Below are positions 44,155-52,560 of a stretch of DNA of 53,295 nt, one piece after another (the first letter of the stretch is position 1; each line of letters opens with the position of its first letter). The notes beneath the pieces were generated by a model. The model searched no databases. It was not told where the DNA came from and saw only the letters and a program-made list of their open reading frames with translations. The translations under genes and the position numbers were made by a program. This DNA comes from Shewanella sp. TC10 (GTDB lineage Bacteria > Pseudomonadota > Gammaproteobacteria > Enterobacterales > Shewanellaceae), in contig NZ_VKHR01000036.1 of NCBI RefSeq assembly GCF_009663145.1, positions 1-53,295 of the forward strand, given 5' to 3'.

Positions 44155-45120
44155 ATGTTTCGAGTAATTATGCTGATATTGTGCTTTTGCACTCTTACAG
44201 CTTGTCAGCCTGCAGCTAACAAAGTGTTCAGTGTCACTAAAGATTCTAGTTACAGTGCGAGCTTATCTGAAAATGGCCAGCTCGCCCTTGTCAGTACAGC
44301 AAGTAATGGGGTTCAGTTATGGGACCTTAACCAAGAAGCGTTAAAATACCGTTGGCAACATGGCAGCGATTCAAATGCCACTGATAATAATGTGTTTGAT
44401 ACTGCCTTTTCTGCCAATGCCCAATACGCTGCGACATTAACCACTGACTCCTTGGCTATTTGGAATATCGATACTGGAGAATCAATTGGTTGGTGGTCAC
44501 TCCCTGCTTCTGCGCAGTCCGTTGCCATTGCCAATAATGCACAAACATTAGTAGGCTTGGTCGATGGCTCAGTGATGTCATTTGCACCTAAAAAAAGTTT
44601 AATCAAATTTCTTGGTCATCAAGAACGTGTATCCAGTGTGTCGATATCTGCAGATGGCCAGCTTGCACTAAGTGGCTCAAACGATGGTTCAGTGATTTTG
44701 TGGCAAGCACAAACAGGTCAGCCAGTGCATCAGTGGCAACTTGAGTCACGCATTGGCAAAGTTAATCTAAGTCAAAACGGCAAATTAAGCTTTGCCAGTG
44801 ATATTACTGGTAACGGCGCTATCTATTACAGTGATACTGGTGAAGCATTATCGACCCTAGCAATTAATCGCCGCCAAATGACATTTAGTAGTGCTCGATT
44901 TATTCAACAAGATAAAATCCTGATTACAGGGTCACCATCTAAAGAAATTATTTTATGGCAAACCGAAACAGGTAAAAAACTGGCCAATAGACAAATTCAG
45001 TTAACTAAAAACAGTCAAAATAGAGGTGCCGTTGTATACTCTATTGCAAGTGATGCTCAACAACAGATTGTGAGTATCAGTAATCAAGGTTTAGTTGAGT
45101 CATGGGGCCGATTACCTTAA
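44155..45120 (+). CDS. WD40-repeat lipoprotein
   Basis: The signal ends in a lipobox, CTLTAC, giving C17. The mature protein is a predicted beta-propeller: WD-like repeats end in VQLWDLN, LAIWNID, VILWQAQTG and IILWQTETG, with GHQERVSSVSISADGQLALSGSNDGSV as the clearest unit (starting about residue 155). About six or seven blades fit in 321 aa. The biochemical function is unknown; such proteins usually act as binding scaffolds. It is followed 36 bases later by slyX, on the same strand. Confidence 0.85.
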   Translation: MFRVIMLILCFCTLTACQPAANKVFSVTKDSSYSASLSENGQLALVSTASNGVQLWDLNQEALKYRWQHGSDSNATDNNVFDTAFSANAQYAATLTTDSLAIWNIDTGESIGWWSLPASAQSVAIANNAQTLVGLVDGSVMSFAPKKSLIKFLGHQERVSSVSISADGQLALSGSNDGSVILWQAQTGQPVHQWQLESRIGKVNLSQNGKLSFASDITGNGAIYYSDTGEALSTLAINRRQMTFSSARFIQQDKILITGSPSKEIILWQTETGKKLANRQIQLTKNSQNRGAVVYSIASDAQQQIVSISNQGLVESWGRLP

Positions 45121-45156
45121 GCGTAATCAGTGTTCCCGTGACGGTGAGAGGAAGTA

Positions 45157-45369
45157 ATGCAAGACATGCAACAAAAGATTGATGATTTAGAAATGAAAGT
45201 GGCTTTTCAAGAAAGTACACTTGAAGACCTTAACCAAGAAGTGATTAAATTAAATGACTTAGTGGCTTTTCAGCAGCACCAAATGTCATTAATCGTGAAT
45301 AAACTACAAGCGATTGAGCCAAGTAATATGGCAACACAGTCTGAAGAGACTCCGCCGCCACATTATTAA
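45157..45369 (+). CDS. slyX: SlyX family protein
   Basis: This is a 70-aa protein, mostly one coiled coil ([18 protein letters not shown] through [19 protein letters not shown]), ending in the typical proline tail PPPHY. SlyX is often encoded next to FKBP isomerase genes, as here, but its role is not known. GAGAGGAA precedes the ATG. Confidence 0.92.
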   Translation: MQDMQQKIDDLEMKVAFQESTLEDLNQEVIKLNDLVAFQQHQMSLIVNKLQAIEPSNMATQSEETPPPHY

Positions 45370-45460
45370 ATGTTCGCTTAAGCATTGTTTGCTAGATTTA
45401 ATATCAATCAGATAACTATTGGTTTCAACTTAAGAAACTTGATTCGCATTAAGGACCTAT

Positions 45461-46030
45461 ATGCCTGCAAGTGACACACTGACAATAGCCCAAACTGGCG
45501 ACGCTATTTTAACTTGTCGAACACAAGCAGTAGTTCACTTTGATCAAGCTCTGATTCAGCTTGCTAATAATATGATGGCCACCATGTTTGCCGCCAATGG
45601 AGTGGGAATAGCCGCCCCTCAAGTGTTCCGTGACATATCCATGTTTATCATGCATTCAAGACCGAATGAGCGTTACCCTGACGCACCCGACATGGGGGCG
45701 ACAATTGTAGTCAATCCACAAATTGTCACACGTTCAGACGAAATGGAATTAGGCGCAGAAGGCTGCCTTTCTATTGCAGGCAAACGCGTAGAAGTATTAC
45801 GTCATAAAAAAATTACCGTACGCTATCAAACACTCACTGGTGCTAGCGTTGAACAAGCGTTAAATGACTTTGAGGCACGCATTTTTCAGCATGAATATGA
45901 TCATTTACAAGGAATTACTTTGCTTGAAAGGATAAACATGGACGATCAAGTACCGCTTGAAGCCAGTGCACCTCAACGTCATTTCTCGCGTTTTTGGCAG
46001 CGAGAAGCTCAGGTGTCTAACAATGACTAA
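45461..46030 (+). CDS. def: Peptide deformylase
   Basis: This metalloenzyme removes the N-formyl group from new proteins. All three motifs are present: GVGIAAPQ (47-54), EGCLS (100-104; C102 is a metal ligand) and QHEYDHL (H144, E145, H148). Length is 189 aa, longer than the 169 aa of E. coli Def because of a polar C-terminal tail. It is not beside fmt, so it is probably a second, accessory deformylase. Its last 8 bases overlap the start of the next gene. Confidence 0.9.
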   Translation: MPASDTLTIAQTGDAILTCRTQAVVHFDQALIQLANNMMATMFAANGVGIAAPQVFRDISMFIMHSRPNERYPDAPDMGATIVVNPQIVTRSDEMELGAEGCLSIAGKRVEVLRHKKITVRYQTLTGASVEQALNDFEARIFQHEYDHLQGITLLERINMDDQVPLEASAPQRHFSRFWQREAQVSNND

Positions 46031-47390
46031 ATTGCTCAGCATTGGTCTCATCTGCTTCACCTTGTCGGGTTGTGCTTATAATAGCGTGTTAATCAATTAC
46101 CCCTCGCAAATCGCCCCAATTAAACAGCAACTTGCTAGTCCAACGCCGAGTGCCAAACTGTCAGAGCTTGCCGGTGAAATCGATACTAATGACGGTTTAC
46201 TTTATGCTCAGGAGGCCGGCAGAGTTGCTCAAGTATCAGGTGATTTTGAAGCCAGTAAAACTTATTACCAAGCGGCTATTGAAGCTTATAAAGCGTTTGA
46301 CGACCGAGCCACTATCAGTGCATCAGATTTAACCGCTACCGCCAGTAGCCTAGTGTTAAATGATAATGCGATACCTTATCGCGGCCCTGGGTACGAGCGC
46401 ATTATGGTGCATCAGTATCAAGCTTTTAATTACTTATTTTCAGGTGACGCACAAGGCGCTTTAGTCGAAGTACGCCGAAGTAATCAACTGCAAGCCAGTG
46501 AACAGGCACGCTATCAAAAGTCGCAAAAGTCAGTGCGCGCAATGGCTAACGGCACAATTGATGCAGAAATCAATAAATTAGATCAAGCCACGGGTACCGT
46601 TACTAGCTCATTTTTAAATGCCTATAGCTATTACACGACTGGCTTATTGCATGAGCTATTGGGCGAGCCGAATGATGCCTATATCGATTACCGTAAAGCG
46701 GCACAAATCACCCCAAACAATAAATATCTGCAACAAGACTTAGTGAGACTTGCTAAGCAATTATCGATGCCGCAATACGATGAATTTAAACGCCGCTGGG
46801 GTGATGCGGTGTTACCGAAAAACGGTCAAGGCCAAGTGGTCATGGTGGTTGAAAAAGGCTTTGTGCCTGAAAAGCAAAGTTTAACCGTCCCATTCACCAT
46901 CGATGGTAACTGGCAAACCGTATCACTTGCGACTTATCAACCCCACAGACAAGCTATTCAACCTTCAACGGTTCAAGGCCTAGGAACAGTATTAAAAGCG
47001 GAACCAATTGCTAATATTGATGCCTTAGCTATTAATGCCCTTAAAGAAGATTTACCAGCCGCTTTGGTGCGCCAAGCTGCGCGGGTCTATACTAAGTCTG
47101 AAATGACTCGCAGTGTAGAAAGCGGAAGTAAGCGCCGAAACAACGAAGCTGATGCCGCGGCTATTTTAATGCAAATATTTAATGTAGTGACAGAGCAAGC
47201 TGACAGACGTAGCTGGCTGACACTACCGAGACAGGCACAAATTGCCCGCCAATATATCGAACCAGGCGAGTATCAAATCCGTTTAGGCAACAGTCCTGCT
47301 GCCAAAATTGATGTAAAACCTAACCGTGCAACATTAATTTGGGTAATAGAGACTGGAAATCAAACCCGTTTTTATTCAATAATTATTTAA
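46023..47390 (+). CDS. TPR-containing lipoprotein, COG3014-like
   Basis: The ATG at 46023 gives MTKLLSIGLICFTLSGCAYN, a lipoprotein signal with C17. An open frame extends upstream inside def, but it has no signal-compatible start. The middle contains tetratricopeptide-like helices (FEASKTYYQAAIEAYKAF and LLGEPNDAYIDYRKAAQI), followed by a strand-rich C-terminal domain ending FYSIII. Proteins of this kind (COG3014 as I recall it) are commonly encoded next to LpoB, as here. A role in peptidoglycan synthase regulation is inferred from this position. Length is 455 aa. Confidence 0.8.
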   Translation: MTKLLSIGLICFTLSGCAYNSVLINYPSQIAPIKQQLASPTPSAKLSELAGEIDTNDGLLYAQEAGRVAQVSGDFEASKTYYQAAIEAYKAFDDRATISASDLTATASSLVLNDNAIPYRGPGYERIMVHQYQAFNYLFSGDAQGALVEVRRSNQLQASEQARYQKSQKSVRAMANGTIDAEINKLDQATGTVTSSFLNAYSYYTTGLLHELLGEPNDAYIDYRKAAQITPNNKYLQQDLVRLAKQLSMPQYDEFKRRWGDAVLPKNGQGQVVMVVEKGFVPEKQSLTVPFTIDGNWQTVSLATYQPHRQAIQPSTVQGLGTVLKAEPIANIDALAINALKEDLPAALVRQAARVYTKSEMTRSVESGSKRRNNEADAAAILMQIFNVVTEQADRRSWLTLPRQAQIARQYIEPGEYQIRLGNSPAAKIDVKPNRATLIWVIETGNQTRFYSIII

Positions 47391-47420
47391 CTCGACTATT
47401 TTTAAACTCGACTATTTATA
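47389..47420. repeat. 16-bp direct tandem repeat between the TPR lipoprotein gene and lpoB
   Basis: AACTCGACTATTTTTA is followed directly by AACTCGACTATTTATA. The first copy overlaps the stop codon of the upstream gene. Confidence 0.75.
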
Positions 47421-47445
47421 AGTCATATCCAACATGGAACTTACT

Positions 47446-48039
47446 ATGAAACATTTTAAACTGATTTTTGTTTTAGCCGCAGCTATCGGGCTATCAGCTT
47501 GTCAATCTAAGGTTGAGTATGGCGACGCAACTGAAGTAGAAACCGTTAATGAAAACTTTGGTTCAACTGACTTACAAGCCATTGCCGCGAAAATGGTCGA
47601 TAGCATGCTGACGTTCCCACCTGTGATTGTTATGACTCAGAACGATCGCCCTATTATCTTCGTTGATAAAATCAAAAACAAAACCTCTGAGCATATTGAT
47701 ACAGAGTCAGTCACAGACTCTATCAGCAACAAGTTATTACGTTCTGGTAAGTTCCGCTTTATCGATATGACTAAAGTTGATTCAGTGCGCAAACAACTGG
47801 ATTATCAAAACAACGCTGGTATGGTTGACCCATCAACGGCAATCAAATTTGGTCGTCAGGTTGGCGCGCAATACATGCTTTACGGCAACTTATCGAGCAT
47901 CGTAAAACAAGATGGCAGCACCAAAGATGTATACTACAAAATGACCATGCGTCTTATGGATTTAGAAACAGGCCTAATCGAATGGTCTGATGAAAAAGAA
48001 ATCCGTAAAGTTAAATCTAAGTCTTTCTTAGGCCTATAA
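47446..48039 (+). CDS. lpoB: Penicillin-binding protein activator LpoB
   Basis: LpoB is an outer-membrane lipoprotein that reaches across the periplasm to stimulate PBP1b. The ATG at 47446 gives a lipoprotein signal ending GLSAC (C19), with GGAA upstream; an ATG 12 bases earlier is less likely. The conserved domain has ITDSISNKLLRSGKFRFID-type residues (VTDSISNKLLRSGKFRF), FGRQVGAQYMLYGNL and MRLMDLETGLIEWSDEKEIRK. Length is 197 aa, like E. coli LpoB (213). Unlike many relatives, no ycfL lies between the COG3014-like gene and lpoB. A terminator follows. Confidence 0.92.
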   Translation: MKHFKLIFVLAAAIGLSACQSKVEYGDATEVETVNENFGSTDLQAIAAKMVDSMLTFPPVIVMTQNDRPIIFVDKIKNKTSEHIDTESVTDSISNKLLRSGKFRFIDMTKVDSVRKQLDYQNNAGMVDPSTAIKFGRQVGAQYMLYGNLSSIVKQDGSTKDVYYKMTMRLMDLETGLIEWSDEKEIRKVKSKSFLGL

Positions 48040-48058
48040 GCCTCTGATAAACTTTAAT

Positions 48059-48082
48059 TAGCCGACTTCGAGTCGGCTTTTT
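48059..48082 (+). terminator. Terminator of the lpoB operon
   Basis: AGCCGAC (48060-48066) pairs with GTCGGCT around TTCGA and is followed by TTTTTT. Confidence 0.9.
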
Positions 48083-48156
48083 TACAACTGTAAACAATAG
48101 TCATTGAATAAAACTCTAGTTCCAAAAAACAATAATAAATTTTTAGGGAAGAAATA

Positions 48157-50793
48157 GTGAACCTGTTTAAGTCATCTTTAGTCGTACTCGCCTGTGCAAG
48201 CTTATTTGCTTGTAACAGCACACCAATATCCACGCCCACACAACGAGATGGCAGTGCCAATATTAGTGAACAACAAGCCATGGCACGCTCTAGTGTCGTT
48301 TCCGAGGTTAATTACCAACTCAGCTTTAACCTCACTGGCGAAAGTCGCTTTAACGCCACAACTAAAGTCGAATTTAATCTTAGCAGCACCAAAGAACCAC
48401 TAACCCTAGATTTAAACCAAGCTCTCATTAGTAAATTTGCCATTAACGGCAAAAGCATTTATCCCAATTACAACAATGCTTACATCACCTTAAATCCGCA
48501 GTTACTTAACAGCGGTAAAAACACCATCGAAATTGAATACAGCCGCGAACACAGCACCAATGGCGAAGGCTTGCATCGCTTTGTCGACCCTGTAGATGAC
48601 AAAGTCTATTTGTATTCACATTTTGAACCCGCTGCAGCCCAGCAAATGTTTGCAGTATTCGATCAGCCCGACTTAAAAGCCACTTATCAAATCACGGTGT
48701 CAGCGCCAAAAGATTGGACTGTTATCAGCACCATGCGCGAAACCAGTATTGACGAGCAAGCAACAGCCAATGTGTGGACCTTCCCCGTTACACCTAAATT
48801 GAGCCCATATAACTTTTCAATGCATGCGGGCCCTTACCATATGTGGCAAGACGATAGCGGCAAATACCCTATGCGCTTATTTGCCCGCCAGTCCGTCGCT
48901 AAGCAAGTGACCGCAGAAGATTGGTTTACCTTTACCAAACAAGGTTTAACCTTTTTTGATGATTACTTTGGAATCGATTATCCGTTTAAAAAGTACGATC
49001 AACTATTAGTGCCTGACTTTTTATATGGTGCGATGGAAAACGCGGCTGCTGTGACCTTTGCAGAAAACCGCTTTATGTACCAAGACACCATGACAGCAGC
49101 GCAAAGACAACGTTTAGCTAGCGTCATCATGCACGAAATGGCACACCAGTGGTTTGGTGATTTAGTCACTATGAAATGGTGGAATGGTTTATGGCTAAAC
49201 GAAAGTTTCGCTTCTTTCATGGGCACCTTAGCCACCAGCGAAGCAACTGAGTTTAGCCACGCATGGCGCACATTTTACGCCACAGGTAAACAAAGCGCTT
49301 ATCGTCAAGACAGCTTAGTCACCACTCATCCTATTGAAGTCCCAGTGCCGACGAGCATGAATGCCTTCGATAATATCGATGCGATTACCTACTCAAAAGG
49401 CGCTTCAACCTTAAAGCAGCTCAGACACTTATTAGGCGAAGAAACATTCCAACTCGGAGTGCAGCAATATCTGACTAAATACAGCTATCAAAATGCTGAG
49501 CTAGATGATTTTATTGGCAGCTTAGCTCAAGCAAGCAATCGAGATCTGTCCCAGTGGACTCAAGATTGGCTATACCAAGCTGGCGTAAATACCTTAAAAG
49601 CTGAGTTCAGTTGCGACAATGACAGAATAACTGAGTTTTCACTGATACAAACCGCCCCAAGTGCCGACTTACCTACACTAAGAGAGCAACGTGTGCAGGT
49701 TGCACTATTTGATGCCACTCGATATTCAATCCATGCAGGGCCTAAAGTCGCAGTCACCTACAAAGGCGAAAGAACCGAAGTGCCGGAGTTAGTTGGAAGA
49801 CATTGCCCTAACTTGGTTTACCCAAACTTTGAAGATTGGGGCTACGTTAAAGTAGAGCTAGATGATCGCTCATTTGAAACCGCAAAACAGCAGTTAAGTA
49901 GAGTCGAGGATCCGTTATTGCGCTCAATGCTATGGCAAAGCATGTGGGACAGCGTCACTGATGGAAAGAGTTCGCTAAAACAATATATTAATGTCGCTTT
50001 AGTCAACGCCCCACTAGAAGAAGACTATACGATTTTAGGTCAGGTAATACAGAACCTTAAACAAGCTCAGCAATATTTAAATAGCATGGCCCCTAACCAT
50101 CAAGCTTATGCTAGCAAGGTCAGTAAAGCGCTCACTCAAATGAGCTTGCGTATGGCAATGCAGCATCATGATAATGCAGACTTTCAGCGCCGCTGGTTTG
50201 ATAGCTATGTTAGCTTAGCGAGTAGTCAGCACGCATTGGATCACTTAGCCGATCTACTGGAAGGCAATGCGACGATTAGAGGCTTAAATATCAGCCAAGA
50301 TTTACGCTGGAAAATCATTATCAAACTTAATCAATATGATTATCCACAAAGTGGGCTAATTGCCATTGAAGAAAAACATCGCGACTTGTCAGATTCAGGC
50401 CAAAAATCAGCGTTCGCCGCTGAGGTCATTCGCCCACAAGCACAGCTTAAGCGTCAATGGCTGCATACTATTGAACACGACACTAACCTGCCATTTTCAA
50501 AACTGCGTGTAGCAATGAATTACTTGTACCCAAGTGAGCAAAAGTTATTAAGTGCCGCCACAGCAGAACAGCGCTTAGCCAATATTGCAGAGGTCGATAA
50601 AAAAGGGCCTGTATTTATGCGCGCTTATAATCGCAGATTAATACCAACAGCTTGTACAAATGCCAGTATAGAAGCCATCAATGAAGTATTAAACACCGAA
50701 ACGGGCTTGTCGCAAATGACACGTAGAGCATTATTAGAAACCCGCCAAAAAGAACAAGGCTGCGTGAAGATGAGCGAAAAACTTAACCAGTAA
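48157..50793 (+). CDS. M1 family aminopeptidase lipoprotein (PepN-like)
   Basis: This is a zinc aminopeptidase anchored in the envelope; the lipobox LFAC gives C19. Diagnostic motifs are GAMEN (291-295) and HEMAHQW with H326, E327 and H330, the third ligand being E349 in GLWLNES, as expected of HExxHx18E. FDQPDLKATYQI and SKGASTLKQLRHLLGEE are family blocks. Length is 878 aa, close to E. coli PepN (870), but that enzyme is cytosolic and not lipidated. The start is GTG at 48157, preceded by AGGGA. It is a single gene with terminators on both sides. Confidence 0.93.
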   Translation: MNLFKSSLVVLACASLFACNSTPISTPTQRDGSANISEQQAMARSSVVSEVNYQLSFNLTGESRFNATTKVEFNLSSTKEPLTLDLNQALISKFAINGKSIYPNYNNAYITLNPQLLNSGKNTIEIEYSREHSTNGEGLHRFVDPVDDKVYLYSHFEPAAAQQMFAVFDQPDLKATYQITVSAPKDWTVISTMRETSIDEQATANVWTFPVTPKLSPYNFSMHAGPYHMWQDDSGKYPMRLFARQSVAKQVTAEDWFTFTKQGLTFFDDYFGIDYPFKKYDQLLVPDFLYGAMENAAAVTFAENRFMYQDTMTAAQRQRLASVIMHEMAHQWFGDLVTMKWWNGLWLNESFASFMGTLATSEATEFSHAWRTFYATGKQSAYRQDSLVTTHPIEVPVPTSMNAFDNIDAITYSKGASTLKQLRHLLGEETFQLGVQQYLTKYSYQNAELDDFIGSLAQASNRDLSQWTQDWLYQAGVNTLKAEFSCDNDRITEFSLIQTAPSADLPTLREQRVQVALFDATRYSIHAGPKVAVTYKGERTEVPELVGRHCPNLVYPNFEDWGYVKVELDDRSFETAKQQLSRVEDPLLRSMLWQSMWDSVTDGKSSLKQYINVALVNAPLEEDYTILGQVIQNLKQAQQYLNSMAPNHQAYASKVSKALTQMSLRMAMQHHDNADFQRRWFDSYVSLASSQHALDHLADLLEGNATIRGLNISQDLRWKIIIKLNQYDYPQSGLIAIEEKHRDLSDSGQKSAFAAEVIRPQAQLKRQWLHTIEHDTNLPFSKLRVAMNYLYPSEQKLLSAATAEQRLANIAEVDKKGPVFMRAYNRRLIPTACTNASIEAINEVLNTETGLSQMTRRALLETRQKEQGCVKMSEKLNQ

Positions 50794-50825
50794 CTTAAGC
50801 CTTCACCCAAATAGCGCGAACAATA

Positions 50826-50857
50826 AATGCCGTTTCAGTATCGAAACGGCATTTTTA
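50826..50857 (+). terminator. Terminator after the M1 aminopeptidase gene
   Basis: ATGCCGTTTC pairs with GAAACGGCAT around AGTATC, followed by TTTTTATTTT. Confidence 0.9.
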
Positions 50858-50950
50858 TTTTATATGTATAACATCTTGTATAACTGGGTAAGCATCACTT
50901 CAGCCCCATTTGAGAAAATTAAAAATTCATTCTTTACTCGCCTTTGTTAC

Positions 50951-51010
50951 AAAAGTCTTCGTCTTTTTATAAACGTCTTCGTCTTTTTTCAAACGTCTTC
51001 GTCTTAGGGG
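50951..51010. repeat. 20-bp tandem repeat, three copies
   Basis: Copies start at 50951, 50971 and 50991 and share the core AAACGTCTTCGTCTT (first copy AAAAGTCTTCGTCTT). It lies 60-120 bases upstream of the PatB-type lyase start codon. An open frame runs through it but has no ribosome site. Confidence 0.85.
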
Positions 51011-51069
51011 ATATAAGCTCAATTAACTCTCGCGTCATCAACAACGCAATTAAGTATTTTGGAGACAAC

Positions 51070-52317
51070 ATGACCCAATTCAATAGCGCATCACAGTTCA
51101 GCGAAAACAACTTCATCAAGAGTAAGCCTGAGATGCTCAACAACTTTTATGGCACGACTGATGTGTTCCCTTATTGGGTCGCAGATATGGACTTTAGCGT
51201 TGCTAAGCCTATCAGCAACGAATTAAGCCGCTTAGTTGAGCGTGGTGTTTACTCGTACGAATTCAATGAATCAGCGGTATTCAAAGCCATTAGTCATTGG
51301 TTTTCAACTAGACATAATGTCAGTTTGTCAAAACAACACTTTGTTCAAGTACCTGGGGTATTATCTGGTATCGCACTATTGTTGCGTCAACTAACCAATG
51401 AAGGGGATGCGGTATTAATCCATACTCCGGCCTATCACCAATTCGAAAATTTGATTGCTAAAGCCGATCGCAAAGTGGTTAAAAATGAATTAGTGATTGT
51501 TGATGACAAATATCAAATTGATTTTGATATCTTTGAAGCGCAAATTCAGCAAGAAAATGTCAAAGCCATGATCTTCTGCAATCCCCATAACCCAACAGGG
51601 CGCGTATGGACACAAACTGAATTGGAAAAAGTGGTCGAGATTGCTGCGCGTCATCAAGTAATGATCATCAGTGATGAAATTCACTCAGATATTATTTTTT
51701 CAGGACATCAGTTCACCAGTTTAACTGGCTTTGATTATGACAATATCGTCACGATGATCGGCTCACCTGCTAAAACCTTTGGCATGCACAGCATTTCAAA
51801 TGGTTATATCTATACCAATAACGATGCGTTACTGGCTGACATTAAAAAACTGATAGGCGCCTTATACCTTGACCACGGTAATGCATTAACCACATTTGCC
51901 ACTATTGCGGCCTACGAAAAAGGCGCTGAATGGGTTGACGGCATGTTGGATTACTTACAGCAAACGGTCACTTGGATTGGTGAATTTACTGCTCAGCATA
52001 TTCCGCAATTGAAGGTGTTCCAACCAGAAGGTACTTATCAAATTTGGTTTGATTTTTCAGCGCTCGGATTTAATGATTCGCAGCTCAAAGAAGTGGTATT
52101 CCAGCAAGCTAAAATGGGCTTAACCCCTGGCAGTTGGTTTGGCTCACAAAGTCCTCAGTACATGCGCATGAACATAGCCACATCAAGAGACAACATCATT
52201 GCTTCATTTGAATTACTCAAAACGGCAATCGATGGCTTTGATGCTGATCAATGTGGTTCCGACAGTTGCAGTACAAATAGTTGCTGTACATCAAGTGCAT
52301 CAAATGGCTGCTGTTAA
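51070..52317 (+). CDS. MalY/PatB-family PLP C-S lyase with Cys-rich C-terminal tail
   Basis: These fold-type I enzymes cleave cystathionine or cysteine S-conjugates to release a thiol, ammonia and pyruvate. The PLP lysine is K235 in GSPAKTFGMHS; other blocks are YWVADMDFSV (35-44), FCNPHNPTGRVW (169-180), SDEIHSDIIF (201-210) and the C-terminal MRMNIATSR. GGAGACAAC before the ATG at 51070 fixes the start, giving 415 aa. Typical members have about 390 residues. The extra C-terminal 21 residues hold six cysteines (395, 400, 405, 406, 414 and 415) among Ser, Thr, Asn and Gly. Such a tail could bind a metal or sulfur, but this is inference. Confidence 0.9.
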   Translation: MTQFNSASQFSENNFIKSKPEMLNNFYGTTDVFPYWVADMDFSVAKPISNELSRLVERGVYSYEFNESAVFKAISHWFSTRHNVSLSKQHFVQVPGVLSGIALLLRQLTNEGDAVLIHTPAYHQFENLIAKADRKVVKNELVIVDDKYQIDFDIFEAQIQQENVKAMIFCNPHNPTGRVWTQTELEKVVEIAARHQVMIISDEIHSDIIFSGHQFTSLTGFDYDNIVTMIGSPAKTFGMHSISNGYIYTNNDALLADIKKLIGALYLDHGNALTTFATIAAYEKGAEWVDGMLDYLQQTVTWIGEFTAQHIPQLKVFQPEGTYQIWFDFSALGFNDSQLKEVVFQQAKMGLTPGSWFGSQSPQYMRMNIATSRDNIIASFELLKTAIDGFDADQCGSDSCSTNSCCTSSASNGCC

Positions 52318-52370
52318 TCAACAGCGAGCGCAATTCTCTGCATCCATAGAATGATGATCGAGCAGTAAAA

Positions 52371-52396
52371 TGCAGCTTTTATTTTAAAAGCTGCAC
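52371..52396 (+). terminator. Hairpin after the PatB-type lyase gene, weak terminator
   Basis: TGCAGCTTTTA (52371-52381) pairs with TAAAAGCTGCA (52385-52395) around TTT. The following tract is only CTTCTTTTG. Confidence 0.5.
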
Positions 52397-52560
52397 TTCT
52401 TTTGCAGGCAATTTCAACTCATCTCCCCCTCTTCCTTCTGCAAGATACAAAATAACTAAAAATATTAATTTTGTATTAATAATCAGTACTTAATATTCAT
52501 CACCGTTTTTGAGCCATTTAAATTCTACGCGGTAGTCACATAATAATAAGGAAGAATAAA

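Noticed and set aside
45957..46022. 22-codon upstream extension of the TPR lipoprotein
   Set aside because: It lies inside def and would bury the lipoprotein signal; the ATG at 46023 gives a proper lipobox position.
50944..51069. 42-codon upstream extension of the PatB-type lyase
   Set aside because: It runs through the 20-bp repeats and lacks a ribosome site; GGAGACAAC precedes the ATG at 51070.
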